A DNA stretch of 64,000 nt from Acidobacteriota bacterium (GTDB taxonomy: Bacteria > Acidobacteriota > Terriglobia > Terriglobales > Acidobacteriaceae). Position numbers and translations under genes: made by a program. This document shows, piece after piece, positions 17,786-26,924 of this stretch. The notes under the pieces were generated by a model. The model made no database searches. It saw nothing but the letters and a program-made list of their open reading frames with translations, and was not told where the DNA came from. The first letter of the stretch is position 1. The number at the start of each line of letters is the position of its first letter. The stretch spans positions 124,001 through 188,000 of the forward strand of contig JAJYVF010000001.1 of NCBI GenBank assembly GCA_021792135.1. Reading direction: 5' to 3'.

Positions 17786-18061
17786 TCAGGCGTCGTATCC
17801 GCGGCGGTTTTCTGCGGCGTGGCAGCCGTTCGTGGCAATCAGGCTGCTGATGCGAAGGATCTCCAGTTCATCCGGGCTCATCATGGCAGGTCCCCAGTCG
17901 AGCAGCACTTTCGCAATCACCTCCGCGAAAGCGTCCTTGACGCCGTCATCGCGAAGATCGGAAAAGCCCCACCGCCAGAAATCAACCCAGGATTGCTTTT
18001 GCCACTGGCCTGTTTCTTCGCTGCCGGCGCCGTCGAGAACCGGGTCAATCGGTGTCAACAT
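17786..18061 (-). CDS. Small hypothetical protein (91 aa)
   Basis: No family is recognised. Support for a real gene is a textbook ribosome site, AAGGAG at 18068-18073 with exactly 6 nt to the ATG, and a normal residue composition. The protein is soluble, without signal peptide or membrane segment, with three tryptophans in QKQSWVDFWRWGFSD and acidic helical segments (DDGVKDAFAEVIAKVLLDW, SPDELEILRI). It is divergent from mutS2, and a hairpin-forming inverted repeat lies between the two genes. The stretch from 17600 to 17785 between it and the FAH gene holds nothing recognisable. Confidence 0.65.
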   Translation of the reverse strand: MLTPIDPVLDGAGSEETGQWQKQSWVDFWRWGFSDLRDDGVKDAFAEVIAKVLLDWGPAMMSPDELEILRISSLIATNGCHAAENRRGYDA

Positions 18062-18136
18062 AAACTGCTCCTTCGCTGATCTCGAGCCCGTGGAGTGGAT
18101 ATAGCCGCAAGGTACGGGTTCGGGGGTGTTCCATCA

Positions 18137-18174
18137 ATCACCCGAATTGGCAACGGTGATACCAAACGGGTGAT
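18137..18174. promoter_or_regulatory. Inverted repeat between the hypothetical gene and mutS2
   Basis: ATCACCCG (18137-18144) pairs perfectly with CGGGTGAT (18167-18174), and inside it TTGG (18147-18150) pairs with CCAA (18162-18165), leaving an 11-nt loop. No T-run follows on either strand, so it is not a standard terminator; an operator or leader hairpin in the divergent promoter region is more likely. Confidence 0.45.
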
Positions 18175-18257
18175 CCGGGCCAGCGCGGGCGATCGGCTGC
18201 GGGGGCCAACTTCTTCGGTTCCGGCGGCGATCCGCAGGTTAACGGGATAATGGAGAT

Positions 18258-20711
18258 ATGGCACTTCTGCCAGCCATTCCCGCACCCACGGAAACCAGCC
18301 CCGCGCTGGAGTGGGATCGCTTCTCCGCATTCCTGGGCGGTTACGCACAGTCGGCTCTCGGCCGAGCCTGGATCGCAGCGCTGGTCCCCTCCGGTGACCG
18401 CGGGTGGATCATGCGCCAGCACCGTCTGGTCGAGGAAATGCGGCTGCTGGCTTCCCATGGCGGGCTTCCCTCGCTGCGTGCGCTCTTCGACCCCTCGGAG
18501 CTGCTCGCCAAAGCCCGTATTGAAGGCGTGGCTCTGGAGCCGGAGGAAGTGCGAGCCATAATCGGCCTGGCGGAAGAGATTGCCGCGTGGACAAACCTGA
18601 TGCGTACCCCGCCGGAATCGACGCAGGATCGATTGCCGGAGCTCACGGCGCTGTCAGCGGACCTGCTGAGCAGCAGCCTTCGTCCGCTCATCGAAGCGAT
18701 CCGCGAAAGGATCCTCCCCGATGGCTCCCTCGCCGACGGCGCCTCGCCGGAACTGCGTCGCATCCGCCGCGAAATGGAGCGCCAGCAGCGTGCCATCGAA
18801 GAGAGCCTGCGCTCCGCGCTGCGGCGTTACTCTGAGGGCGGTTCCGCTCAGGAAGAGCTCATCACCATTCGCGGCGAGCGCTTCGTCATCCCGGTTAAAG
18901 CGGAATGGAAGCGCCGCGTCCAGGGAGTCGTTCACGGGGCCAGTTCCAGCGGGCAGACAGTCTATGTTGAGCCGCTGGAAACCATTGAGCTGAACAACGA
19001 TCTGGTGCGCCTGCTCGAGGACGAACAGGCGGAAATCCACCAGATTTTCCAGTGGCTCACGCGGCAGATCGCGCAGGTTGCCGCGCCCATCCTTGCGGGC
19101 GCTGCTGTGCTGGCGGAGGTCGATACGCTGCTCACCCGTGCGCGATTTTCCCAGGAATACGACTGCACGCCTCCACGCCTGGCGGAAGAGGCCAGCCCGC
19201 AATTTCGCCTCGGCCAGGCCCGGCATCCGCTGCTGGAGCGACGGCTGCGGAGCGAATCGAAGCCCATCGTCGCGGTGAGCCTCGAACTGGCCGGAACAGA
19301 CCGCGAGCTGATCATCAGCGGCCCGAACACGGGCGGCAAGACCGTCACGCTGAGAACCGCCGGACTGCTGGCCATCATGGCGCAGGCAGGCGTGCCCGTC
19401 CCGGCGGTGGAGGCGGTCACGCCGGTCTTTGACGCATTCCTGGCAGACATCGGCGACGCGCAGTCGATTGAACAGGATTTGTCGACGTTCTCCTCGCATG
19501 TGACCAACGTCAACCGCATTGCCGCGCAGGCCACCACGCGATCCCTGGTTCTTCTCGATGAGCTGGGCTCCGCGACCGACCCGGAAGAGGGGGCAGCTTT
19601 GGCCGTCGCCATTGCGGAGCATTTCCTGAGGGCGGGCGCATGGTCCATCGTCTCCACGCACCTGACCGCGCTCAAAGTCTATGCGGAGAACACCCCCGGC
19701 GCGGTCAACGCTGCCGTCGGGTTCGACGAGAAAACCCTGGCGCCCACCTACGAACTGCGCCAGGGCGTGCCGGGTGCCTCGGCCGGCATCAACATCGCGC
19801 AGCGGCTGGGTCTCAGCCCGGAAATCATCCAGTCCGCGCGCCAGCGGCTCAGCAGCCAGACGCAGGATATTGCGCGATTCCTTGACAGCCTGCACCAGCA
19901 ACTGGATTCGCTGGCAGTGGAACGCGATCGCATGCGCCGCCTCGAGCAGGAAGTTGCTCAGGAAAGAGCGCGCCTGGCGGCCGCGGGGATGAAGGAATGG
20001 CGCGCCAAGGTCCGCGATCTGGAAGCGCAGCTTCAGTCGCTGCTCAAAAATTTCGAATACCAGGCGCGGGAAACTGTGCGGGCCATCGAAGATCGCGCCG
20101 CCCAGCAGAAGCTTTCCAAAGAGGCCGAACGCCGCATAGCGCGGCTGCGCCGCGAGTTCTCTGAGAGCTTCAACACGGCTGTCGTGGCCCAGCACACAGG
20201 AGCGGACCGCGGCGACAGCCATGCCCAGCCGCACATCGTCCGTCAGGTCTCCGCGGGAGACCTGGTGAAGCTTCGCACGCTGGGCAAGGCAGCGACCGTG
20301 CAGCGTCAGATCGACGACAACACCTTCGAGGTAGCCGTCGGCCCGATGAAGATGCGCGTGCACCGCGACGAAATCGCCGAGGTGGTTGCCTCCGTGCGGG
20401 CCCAGACACCGCTCCAGGCCGCCCGCCACCGAGGCATCAGCGTCTCGGTTTCTGAACCGGAGGTCCTCAGCAGCGAGATCAACGTGATTGGCCGCACCGC
20501 CGATGAGGCTCAGGATGTCGTCGAGAAATTCCTGGACCGCGCCTTTCTGGCCGGCCTGCCCCGGATCCGGATCATTCACGGCACCGGCATGGGCGTGCTG
20601 CGAAAAACCCTCCGGGCCTGGCTGCAGCGGCATCCCCAGGTCGCGTCGGTTTCCGAACCCGGTCAGAACGAGGGCGGCGCCGGAGCGACCATCGTCGAAC
20701 TCCGGAATTAG
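18258..20711 (+). CDS. mutS2: MutS2 family ATPase with Smr endonuclease domain
   Basis: 817 residues, usual MutS2 length, start ATG 18258 with GGAG close upstream. Domain order: clamp and core helical region (1-330), ATPase with Walker A GPNTGGKT at about 355-362 and Walker B LVLLDELGSATDPEEG near 432-447, the STHLTALK switch, a long coiled-coil segment (about 530-650), and a C-terminal Smr domain (about 740-817, IRIIHGTGMGVLR). The protein lacks the mismatch-recognition domain of MutS. Family members act on branched DNA to suppress recombination, and in Bacillus MutS2 (RqcU) also works on collided ribosomes. Cytoplasmic. It is followed by a cytidylate-kinase-like gene about 100 bp on, possibly in the same unit. 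Confidence 0.95.
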   Translation: MALLPAIPAPTETSPALEWDRFSAFLGGYAQSALGRAWIAALVPSGDRGWIMRQHRLVEEMRLLASHGGLPSLRALFDPSELLAKARIEGVALEPEEVRAIIGLAEEIAAWTNLMRTPPESTQDRLPELTALSADLLSSSLRPLIEAIRERILPDGSLADGASPELRRIRREMERQQRAIEESLRSALRRYSEGGSAQEELITIRGERFVIPVKAEWKRRVQGVVHGASSSGQTVYVEPLETIELNNDLVRLLEDEQAEIHQIFQWLTRQIAQVAAPILAGAAVLAEVDTLLTRARFSQEYDCTPPRLAEEASPQFRLGQARHPLLERRLRSESKPIVAVSLELAGTDRELIISGPNTGGKTVTLRTAGLLAIMAQAGVPVPAVEAVTPVFDAFLADIGDAQSIEQDLSTFSSHVTNVNRIAAQATTRSLVLLDELGSATDPEEGAALAVAIAEHFLRAGAWSIVSTHLTALKVYAENTPGAVNAAVGFDEKTLAPTYELRQGVPGASAGINIAQRLGLSPEIIQSARQRLSSQTQDIARFLDSLHQQLDSLAVERDRMRRLEQEVAQERARLAAAGMKEWRAKVRDLEAQLQSLLKNFEYQARETVRAIEDRAAQQKLSKEAERRIARLRREFSESFNTAVVAQHTGADRGDSHAQPHIVRQVSAGDLVKLRTLGKAATVQRQIDDNTFEVAVGPMKMRVHRDEIAEVVASVRAQTPLQAARHRGISVSVSEPEVLSSEINVIGRTADEAQDVVEKFLDRAFLAGLPRIRIIHGTGMGVLRKTLRAWLQRHPQVASVSEPGQNEGGAGATIVELRN

Positions 20712-20813
20712 AGGCGCCGAGTCATCAGGAATTCAGGGGACAGGCGGCCAGCCATTCGCTTGACGTACCCCGTCAAAAGATGGCAGCATCGGCTCCGGAC
20801 GAAAGGCACGGCT

Positions 20814-21476
20814 ATGATTCAGGTCATCACGGTGGAACGCGAGTATGGCAGCGAGGGGGCTGACTTTGCGCACCACCTCGCTCAGCGGCTGGGGTGGAAG
20901 CTGATCGACACCTGCGTCATCGATGACCTGGCACGCAAGGCGGGCGTGGATCCGAATCTGGTCAAACGCTTTGACGAGCGCGTCGACCCCTGGTTTCATC
21001 GCTTCGGCAAAGCAATCTGGCTGGGCTCGCTGGAACGCCTGCCGGGCGATCCCGATGTCTTCGACGCCGAACGCATGGCGCAGTTCCTCCGCAGCTATTT
21101 CCAGGAGCAGGCTGCCCGGGGCCGCTGTGTTGTGGTCGGCCGCGGAGCGGCCTGTGTGCTGTCCAGGACGCCGGGAGCCTTTCACGTCTTCGTCTATGCA
21201 TCCATGGCGCGGCGCATCCGCTTTGTTGAGGAGCATTTTCCCGAACACGCCAGCGATGCGGAGAGCGAAATCCTCGCTACCGACCGCCGCCGCGCCGAAT
21301 ACATCCGCCGTTACTACCAGCGCGAGTGGGATGACCGTCGCCTCTACCACCTCATGCTCAATTCCTGCATGGGCATGGATGCCATGGTGGAAGCGACACT
21401 GGGTGCAGCGGCATTGCGTCCGGCAGCCTCGCTGTCCGAAGGCGCGGCGAGCCGACCGCGAGCCTCGTCAACCTGA
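20814..21476 (+). CDS. Cytidylate kinase-like family protein
   Basis: 220 residues from ATG 20814 (AAAGG with 7-nt spacing); the in-frame upstream part from 20760 is discarded. It has the P-loop-like opening VEREYGSEGADFAHHLAQRLGW of the cytidylate-kinase-like family, a middle CVVVGRGAACVL and VYASMARRIRFVEEHF, and the arginine-rich lid DRRRAEYIRRYY. Proteins of this family resemble Cmk but are paralogous, and their nucleotide substrate is mostly unknown; the true Cmk is expected elsewhere. The C-terminal 25 residues are low-complexity. It ends 6 bp before the convergent GNAT gene. Confidence 0.8.
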   Translation: MIQVITVEREYGSEGADFAHHLAQRLGWKLIDTCVIDDLARKAGVDPNLVKRFDERVDPWFHRFGKAIWLGSLERLPGDPDVFDAERMAQFLRSYFQEQAARGRCVVVGRGAACVLSRTPGAFHVFVYASMARRIRFVEEHFPEHASDAESEILATDRRRAEYIRRYYQREWDDRRLYHLMLNSCMGMDAMVEATLGAAALRPAASLSEGAASRPRASST

Positions 21477-21482
21477 TCCCGA

Positions 21483-22535
21483 TCAGAATGCGGGACGTTC
21501 TCCCGGCTTGTCCCAGACCATGGCGTCGAAGTGGTGCGTTTGCCGGAATCCAAGGTGCTCATAAAGCCGCACCGCATTCCGGTTGGATGCTGTCACGGTC
21601 AGAGTGAGCAGCTTGAAGCCACGTTTCGCCAGGTTGCCGGCGCATTCCTGCATCAGCAGCCGGCCCAGGCCTGCGCCCCGGTACTGGGAAGCGACGCAGA
21701 TCTGCGTCACGTGCCCCACATTCTCGCGAACCCGGGAGCACAGCAGGAGACCTGCCAGTTCCTGGCTTCCCCTGCGGAGCAGGGTCCTTGAGGAATCGGG
21801 GTCGAAATAGCCGCAGCCCGGAAAACGGACGATGTTATGGAGGAATCGCTGGGAGCCGGAGGCGGTCCGATACTGCTCATTGATGTGACTGTCCAGGTGT
21901 CCTTGGTAGGCCGACGCAATCAGCCGCGCGGCCGGCGCAAAGTCACTGTCGATCCAGCGCCGCACCTCCATGCCGGCCGGAGGCTTGCCGTCGTGCCCTG
22001 GGCCGCCATCGAAAGCGGACCCGCTGCGCCAGCGGAGGGGATCCATGGGCCACTCCATGAAAAGACGCTCGTGAACCTCGAAGCCCGCCTCTTCGAAGAC
22101 TTCTGCGTGGGCTCCGTGCGGATGCAGCAGCAACTGCGATTCGATCCGCGTCACGCCCGGGGTATGCTGCAACATCTCCATGAGACGCCGCAGCAACTCG
22201 TCGCGAACCTCCCCTGCCGAGCTGCCGGAATCGCCGGTATACGCTGCCTGAGACGCGCGCAAAGCGGGCGCGCCCACAGCAAAGACATCGCCAATGACCG
22301 CCTTGTGGCCCTCGTAGACGCAGAAGACGTAGCCGGTAATCCGCCCGCTCTCAACCGCGACATACCCCGGGAGCACCCTGGAATCGAGGTACTGCAGCAG
22401 CAGATCCGCCGAGCCCCGGTAGTCCCAGTGCAGCCGATCGCTCCAGACGCGGCTCTCCGCCTCCAGCAGCGGGCGCATGCTGGCCGCGGAGAAATGACGC
22501 AAATCCAGGACCTCGAACTGAACTGCGGAGCTCAT
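21483..22535 (-). CDS. GNAT family N-acetyltransferase with two GNAT-like domains
   Basis: 350 residues. The C-terminal half (about 190-345) has a clear acetyl-CoA motif, QICVASQYRGAGLGRLLM, followed by LLTLTVTASNRNAVRLYEHLGF. The N-terminal half (about 5-165) has the same overall pattern (YVAVESGRITGYVFCVYEG, then EVFEEAGFEVHERLFMEWP) but no intact glycine loop, so it is probably a degenerate GNAT copy, as in tandem-GNAT proteins. Such enzymes acetylate amines of antibiotics, proteins or metabolites; the substrate is not predictable. The ribosome site is poor. It lies on the same strand as and 66 bp downstream of the GT39 gene. Confidence 0.82.
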   Translation of the reverse strand: MSSAVQFEVLDLRHFSAASMRPLLEAESRVWSDRLHWDYRGSADLLLQYLDSRVLPGYVAVESGRITGYVFCVYEGHKAVIGDVFAVGAPALRASQAAYTGDSGSSAGEVRDELLRRLMEMLQHTPGVTRIESQLLLHPHGAHAEVFEEAGFEVHERLFMEWPMDPLRWRSGSAFDGGPGHDGKPPAGMEVRRWIDSDFAPAARLIASAYQGHLDSHINEQYRTASGSQRFLHNIVRFPGCGYFDPDSSRTLLRRGSQELAGLLLCSRVRENVGHVTQICVASQYRGAGLGRLLMQECAGNLAKRGFKLLTLTVTASNRNAVRLYEHLGFRQTHHFDAMVWDKPGERPAF

Positions 22536-22601
22536 CGCCAGAGGGCTATCCGGAGGCGCTGCGGCACGCCCATGTTTTTCGCCTCAACCTGCACTTACTG
22601 C

Positions 22602-24803
22602 TCACGGGCTGTTGCGGACTGTCATTTCCTGCTGCCTGGCCATAACTTCGTACACGACCAGGTTCTGAGCAGGGTAACTGAAAAGCGGTTCGTACGTCCT
22701 CCCCTGCAGTTCCTGACGAAGCTCCACGATCGAGGAGTCCGGAACTACCAGCAGATGCTGTTCATCCGGAATGCCATCTTCCATGATGCCGCCCACGAGC
22801 CGCGGACCCTGGTCAGGGTTGCGAGGATCCATCAGTTCGAATTGCAGCCGCACGCCGGGATGCCAACTCTTCATCATGGCATCGAAATCCCGGGTGTTGA
22901 GCACAGGCTGGCCGTTCACCGCCAGAATATAATCCCCTTCTTTCTGCCGCAGCCCCAATACTTCGGCCGAGGTTCCCTCCTGCACCTCATCGAGCAATAC
23001 CCCATGGGGGCCCGAACCGGCGCTTGCCGGAGGGTCGCTCACGGCAATCCCCAAATCGTACTTCACGACACGATGGTTGCGATAGAACGAAAGTCCGTAC
23101 TCCACCTCGCGCCGGACGTGCCAGACGGCCACGATGCCCGGCGGCGGGCTGATCGCCTTCAAAATGCCCGCCAGAGGTCGCGCGGAGTAGGTCATATCGA
23201 TGAGGTTGATGTTGTGCTTCGTGTTGGGCAGCGGCCCAATGCCGAAGACCGGCCCCGCGCCAAAGATGTACAGCAGCAGAATGACCACTGGGGTCATGGT
23301 CGCCAGCCGCAGGCGCCTGAGACCGAACCGGGCCACGGTGATCAGGATGAAAACGGCCGAGGCGACCCCGACCATACTGGCCGCCCCGATGGCCACCCCC
23401 GGCGGGATCGACTCCGGATTGCGTAAATGAAGCGGCATCAGAAGGACAAACATACTCAACAGGCCGGTGAGCACCGCATGCAGAACCAGCAGCCACGGCT
23501 TCAGCCCCCGGGTCCGGATGCGGTTCAGGTAGTCACCGGCCAGGATCGTCAGCGGCGGCAGAGCGGGAAGGATGTATCCGGGCAGTTTCGATTCCGAAAA
23601 GGAGAAGAAGACGATGGGCACCACGGCCCACAGCACAAGGAACTCCGGGAAGGCGTCGCCCGCGCGTGTGTGACCCACATAGTGGCGTTTTGCCCGCCGC
23701 GCCTTCCACTCGTTGATCGCCCCCCCGACGGCGTCCACAAAGGCGGTTACCGCAATCACCGCCCAGGGAGTGAGGCCCAGCAGGACCACCGGGACGTAAT
23801 ACCAGAACGGATGGTAGTGCTCAAACCGGTTGGTGGCGAAGCGCTCCAGGTTGTGCTGCAGAAAGAAGATCTTCACGAACATCGGATTCCGCTTCTGCAC
23901 CGCAACGAACCACGGCAGGACCATCGCCAGGTAGAGCGCGATCCCCGGCCACCAGAGGCTGCGCCGGAACAGCGACCATTCCCGGCGCAGTCCGGCGAAG
24001 ACTCCGATGATCAACAGGGCCAGAAAGGGAGCGACCGGACCCTTGGCGAGGGTCGCCGCTCCTACAAAGAAATACAGGTCGAAGAGCCAGAATTTGCTGT
24101 TCGTCTCATACCAGGCATACCAGCCCAGCATGCCAATGCAGAACGGCGCGGCGAGCTGCATATCGGTCGAAGCGCCGCGGGCAAAGCTGAGGATGCCTGC
24201 GCAGGAGGCTGTCAGCAAAGCAGCATCCAGCTGGCCGCCGTTCCGAAAGCGGCGCATGTGCAGGTAGACCAGCACGATCAGCATGAAGGCAAAGCTGGCC
24301 GAAGGCAGGCGGGCCGACCAGTCGTGGATACCGAATTCGCGGAAGGCGAACATGGCCCGCCAGTAATAGAGCGCGGGCTTTTCCAGCCAGGGGTGGCCCC
24401 AGAGGATCGGAGTGATGAATGCGTCCATCCGCTGCCTGATCCCATGAGCCCGGTCCAGCCTGGTCAGCATCTCACGGGCGATCTGGGCATAGCGGGGCTC
24501 GTCCGCGCCAACCAGCCCGAGACCGTCGCCGCCGAGGAGGGGCACCAGCCCGTAGAAGAGGAAGAAGGCTGTCACGCAGAACAGCGTCGCCGCCTCGAGG
24601 GCCGGCTCAACCCCCGGAATGCGGGACCATGCCCGTGCCAGGATCGTGGACCGGATGATCCCGCCGCGGCCACCGGGAAGAACCGCCAGCTGGTCCGCCT
24701 GCCCGCCACCGGACCGCACCGGGCTCCCGCTTCCGGGGGGCCCTGCGGAGTTGTCGCCGCCCGCGGTCTGGTCTGCGCGGAGATGTTTGGATATCTCGGT
24801 CAC
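22602..24803 (-). CDS. GT39-type (ArnT-like) membrane glycosyltransferase with inserted PDZ domain
   Basis: 733 residues from GTG 24803. After a Gly/Ser-rich cytoplasmic tail (1-60) come about a dozen membrane segments (about 70-560). The first large loop carries GADEPRYAQIAREML, matching the acidic catalytic Asp-Glu of PMT/ArnT enzymes, followed by HPWLEKPALYYW. These proteins move a sugar from a polyprenyl phosphate to lipid A or another acceptor on the outer side of the inner membrane. The soluble C-terminal part is split: residues about 598-660 read as a PDZ domain (GVLLDEVQEGTSAEVLGLRQ, then EGDYILAVNGQPV), after which the usual ArnT-like tail resumes (EQHLLVVPDSSIVELRQE, LFSYPAQNLVVYEVM). 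The PDZ insert is odd. It follows nrnA on the same strand. Confidence 0.85.
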   Translation of the reverse strand: MTEISKHLRADQTAGGDNSAGPPGSGSPVRSGGGQADQLAVLPGGRGGIIRSTILARAWSRIPGVEPALEAATLFCVTAFFLFYGLVPLLGGDGLGLVGADEPRYAQIAREMLTRLDRAHGIRQRMDAFITPILWGHPWLEKPALYYWRAMFAFREFGIHDWSARLPSASFAFMLIVLVYLHMRRFRNGGQLDAALLTASCAGILSFARGASTDMQLAAPFCIGMLGWYAWYETNSKFWLFDLYFFVGAATLAKGPVAPFLALLIIGVFAGLRREWSLFRRSLWWPGIALYLAMVLPWFVAVQKRNPMFVKIFFLQHNLERFATNRFEHYHPFWYYVPVVLLGLTPWAVIAVTAFVDAVGGAINEWKARRAKRHYVGHTRAGDAFPEFLVLWAVVPIVFFSFSESKLPGYILPALPPLTILAGDYLNRIRTRGLKPWLLVLHAVLTGLLSMFVLLMPLHLRNPESIPPGVAIGAASMVGVASAVFILITVARFGLRRLRLATMTPVVILLLYIFGAGPVFGIGPLPNTKHNINLIDMTYSARPLAGILKAISPPPGIVAVWHVRREVEYGLSFYRNHRVVKYDLGIAVSDPPASAGSGPHGVLLDEVQEGTSAEVLGLRQKEGDYILAVNGQPVLNTRDFDAMMKSWHPGVRLQFELMDPRNPDQGPRLVGGIMEDGIPDEQHLLVVPDSSIVELRQELQGRTYEPLFSYPAQNLVVYEVMARQQEMTVRNSP

Positions 24804-24947
24804 GTTCCCGGTGCGTCTTTCTCTATTCAGAGGACCCGTCCGAAACTGCGTTCGAGAGCCGCCCTGGAGCGAATCTCGCGCCGCCTGCCGAAGGACCTGA
24901 GCCCGGGATGAAACACGACTGGGCCAGCCTAACAGATTCAGATCGCT

Positions 24948-25991
24948 TCATTCCCGCGCTCCGGAACCGTCCGGCGCGGGCGTCATCAGTTCCCGGCGCA
25001 TGGTCTCGAGAATTGTCTCCGTCACTTCGCGCAGCGGACCGTCCAGGGTGCAGCCACCCGCATGCAGGTGGCCGCCGCCGCCGTAACCTGCCGCGATCCG
25101 GGCCACGTCCATCCGCCCCTTGCTGCGCAGCGACAGGCGCACGCGGCCGCCGGGTATCTCCCGCAGCAGCACAGCCGCTTCTACTCCTGCGATGCCGATC
25201 GCATAATTCACAATTCCCTCGCAGTCTTCCTCCGCCGCCCCCGTTCGGGCCATATCGGCCTGCGTCACCCACAGCCAGGCCAGCCGGCCGTCCCGCCGCA
25301 GATTCGATAAGGCCGCACCCAGCAGCGTCATCTTCGAGAGCGGATTGGAGAAGTACACTTCGCGTGCAATCTCTGCCGGATCGGCGCCACAGCCGACCAG
25401 CTCGCGCGCCAGTTCAAAGGCGTGGACATCCGTCCCTTCGTAGCAGAACGAACCCGTATCGGTCAGCACCGCCGCGTAGAGACAGGCGGCCATTTCCGCG
25501 GTCACCTTAACGCCCGCCGCCCGCGCAAGGAGATAGATCATCTCCCCCACCGCGCAGGCGTCGACATCGATCCAGTTCACGTCGGCGAACCACCGCCCGC
25601 TCCTGTGATGATCGATATTCACCAGGAACCGCCCGTCGAGCCCTTTCAGGCGGGCCCGTTCGGTTCCGTCGCACTCGAGGAGGATGACGGCGTCGTAGTC
25701 GCCTTCGAGCCGGAGGGACTGCCGTATCGTCTCCGCGCCGGGCAGCCCACGGTAGATCAGCGGCACCGGATCGCGAGAAACCAACTCCACCTGCTTTCCC
25801 ATCTGCTCCAGCAGCATGCCGCAGGCCAGCATCGATCCCACCGCATCTCCGTCCGGCCGCGCATGGGAACAGATGGCAAAGCGCCGGCCACGCCGGATGA
25901 CGTCCAGCACGCCCTGGGTTCCATGGCGCAGACCGGGGATGTCGCGGCTGGCCACGCTCAACTCGAACGGGGCTTTCCGCCCCCCGGTCAT
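24948..25991 (-). CDS. nrnA: DHH/DHHA1 phosphoesterase, NrnA-type nanoRNase/pAp phosphatase
   Basis: 347 residues. The DHH domain shows CSHARPDGDAVGSMLA (motif I), ILLECDGTERA (II), LVNIDHHRSG (the DHH motif) and LYAAVLTDTGSFCYEGT (IV); the C-terminal DHHA1 domain ends in YGGGGHLHAGGCTL. Proteins of this type are Mn-dependent and degrade 2-5-nt RNA and dephosphorylate 3'-phosphoadenosine 5'-phosphate in the cytoplasm. Length is typical. It starts 30 bp downstream of rbfA on the same strand, an arrangement found in many bacteria (rbfA-nrnA), supporting cotranscription. The ribosome site is weak. Confidence 0.93.
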   Translation of the reverse strand: MTGGRKAPFELSVASRDIPGLRHGTQGVLDVIRRGRRFAICSHARPDGDAVGSMLACGMLLEQMGKQVELVSRDPVPLIYRGLPGAETIRQSLRLEGDYDAVILLECDGTERARLKGLDGRFLVNIDHHRSGRWFADVNWIDVDACAVGEMIYLLARAAGVKVTAEMAACLYAAVLTDTGSFCYEGTDVHAFELARELVGCGADPAEIAREVYFSNPLSKMTLLGAALSNLRRDGRLAWLWVTQADMARTGAAEEDCEGIVNYAIGIAGVEAAVLLREIPGGRVRLSLRSKGRMDVARIAAGYGGGGHLHAGGCTLDGPLREVTETILETMRRELMTPAPDGSGARE

Positions 25992-26021
25992 CGGGTTTTC
26001 CGGAATCCTCGTGGTCCTCTC

Positions 26022-26402
26022 CTATTCCCGGCTGCCTGTCGTCTGCCTTCTTCGCGTCCTACCCAGCAGCTCGTCGATTCGTGCCTTCATTTTCTCCGAC
26101 CGATCAACATGGAAGGTCAGCTCAGGGACGAACCGCACCCCCATCCGCTCCAGCAGCTCATGCCGGATATAGCCGCGAGCCGCCATCAGCCCCTCCAGCG
26201 TATCCGCCTCCTCCTTTGCGCCGCCGTCCACGGCGACATAGATCAGGGCAGATTTCCCGCCCGGATTCAGCACGACCTGGCTGACGTACGCGAAGCTGAT
26301 CCGCGGGTCCGATAATTCGCCCTCGATCATGGCGCCAATTTCCTCGCGCAGCGTCTCCGCCACTCGTTCCTGGTGATACTTCCGTCCCCGTTGTTCCGGC
26401 AT
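26022..26402 (-). CDS. rbfA: Ribosome-binding factor A
   Basis: 126 residues with GGAG 7 nt before the ATG. RbfA is a KH-like protein that helps mature the 5' end of 16S rRNA in the 30S subunit. Features: RVAETLREEIGAMIEGELSD, then PRISFAYVSQVVLNPGGKSA and YIRHELLERMGVRFVPEL, ending in a basic tail. Size is normal. nrnA follows at 30 bp. The infB gene that often precedes rbfA is missing; instead the upstream kilobase holds decayed fragments, so the operon seems to have been broken here. Confidence 0.95.
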   Translation of the reverse strand: MPEQRGRKYHQERVAETLREEIGAMIEGELSDPRISFAYVSQVVLNPGGKSALIYVAVDGGAKEEADTLEGLMAARGYIRHELLERMGVRFVPELTFHVDRSEKMKARIDELLGRTRRRQTTGSRE

Positions 26403-26924
26403 TTCCCTGCTCCCGTCTACCGCCCTGCACCGCTCAACGAGCAGAAACGGAATAAACGAATGAGGATATCAGACCCGGCGGACTCCGACTCCACCAAACC
26501 TCCCCTCCTCCAAAAGTACAGGAGGGAGTTGCTGCCTCTGCCACCAGATTCAGGGGGGGGCGCAATGCGCATGGCGGCTGAGTCCGACTTCCACGGGAAT
26601 CCGAAGGCATTCGCGGCAGTCGTGGCGGACATCCACCGGCTGCACGCAGACAACCGGCCGATGGCAGCCGAAACCCGCTCCGGACTCCGGATTCAGGAGG
26701 AGTCCAGGGATTGGAGGGGTCCTCGGGAAGTGTCTGAAAAGGAAGGTATTATGACGCTGCCGTGACAGGACAAGGCACAGGCCCGGAGCGTGGGATACAA
26801 GCGGGGAGAGGCCTGGGGAACCTGTCAGGGCGAGTTTGGCCTGCGCTGAGTGGCTGCCGGATGCTGCGTCCCGAATCGCAGCAGATACCCTTACCGCCCG
26901 CTGAAACCAGTCCGGCTCGACGAG
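26403..26924. other. Intergenic region with gene debris upstream of rbfA
   Basis: 522 bp. It contains the metallophosphoesterase-like piece at 26565-26765 (separate entry). Elsewhere frames are short and lack ribosome sites. No rRNA or tRNA and no terminator were recognised. Confidence 0.5.
26565..26765 (+). pseudogene. N-terminal remnant resembling a metallophosphoesterase
   Basis: A 66-residue frame starting at ATG 26565 behind a G-run. Its first 26 residues fit the start of calcineurin-like metallophosphoesterases: MRMAAESDFHGNPKAFAAVV followed by ADIHRL, with the metal-binding Asp-x-His and the usual GN..A..AVV.DI helix. After that the resemblance ends and the frame stops, so the downstream metal motifs (GD, GNHD, GH) are gone. 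The expected beta strand before SD is also weakened by a Glu. A truncated, decayed gene is the best reading; a chance match cannot be excluded. Confidence 0.4.

Noticed and set aside
18654-20633. 659-residue minus-strand frame
   Set aside because: Antisense to mutS2.
21837-24911. Two long plus-strand frames (529 and 494 residues)
   Set aside because: Antisense to GNAT and GT39 genes; composition rich in Arg, His, Gln and Pro, no motifs.
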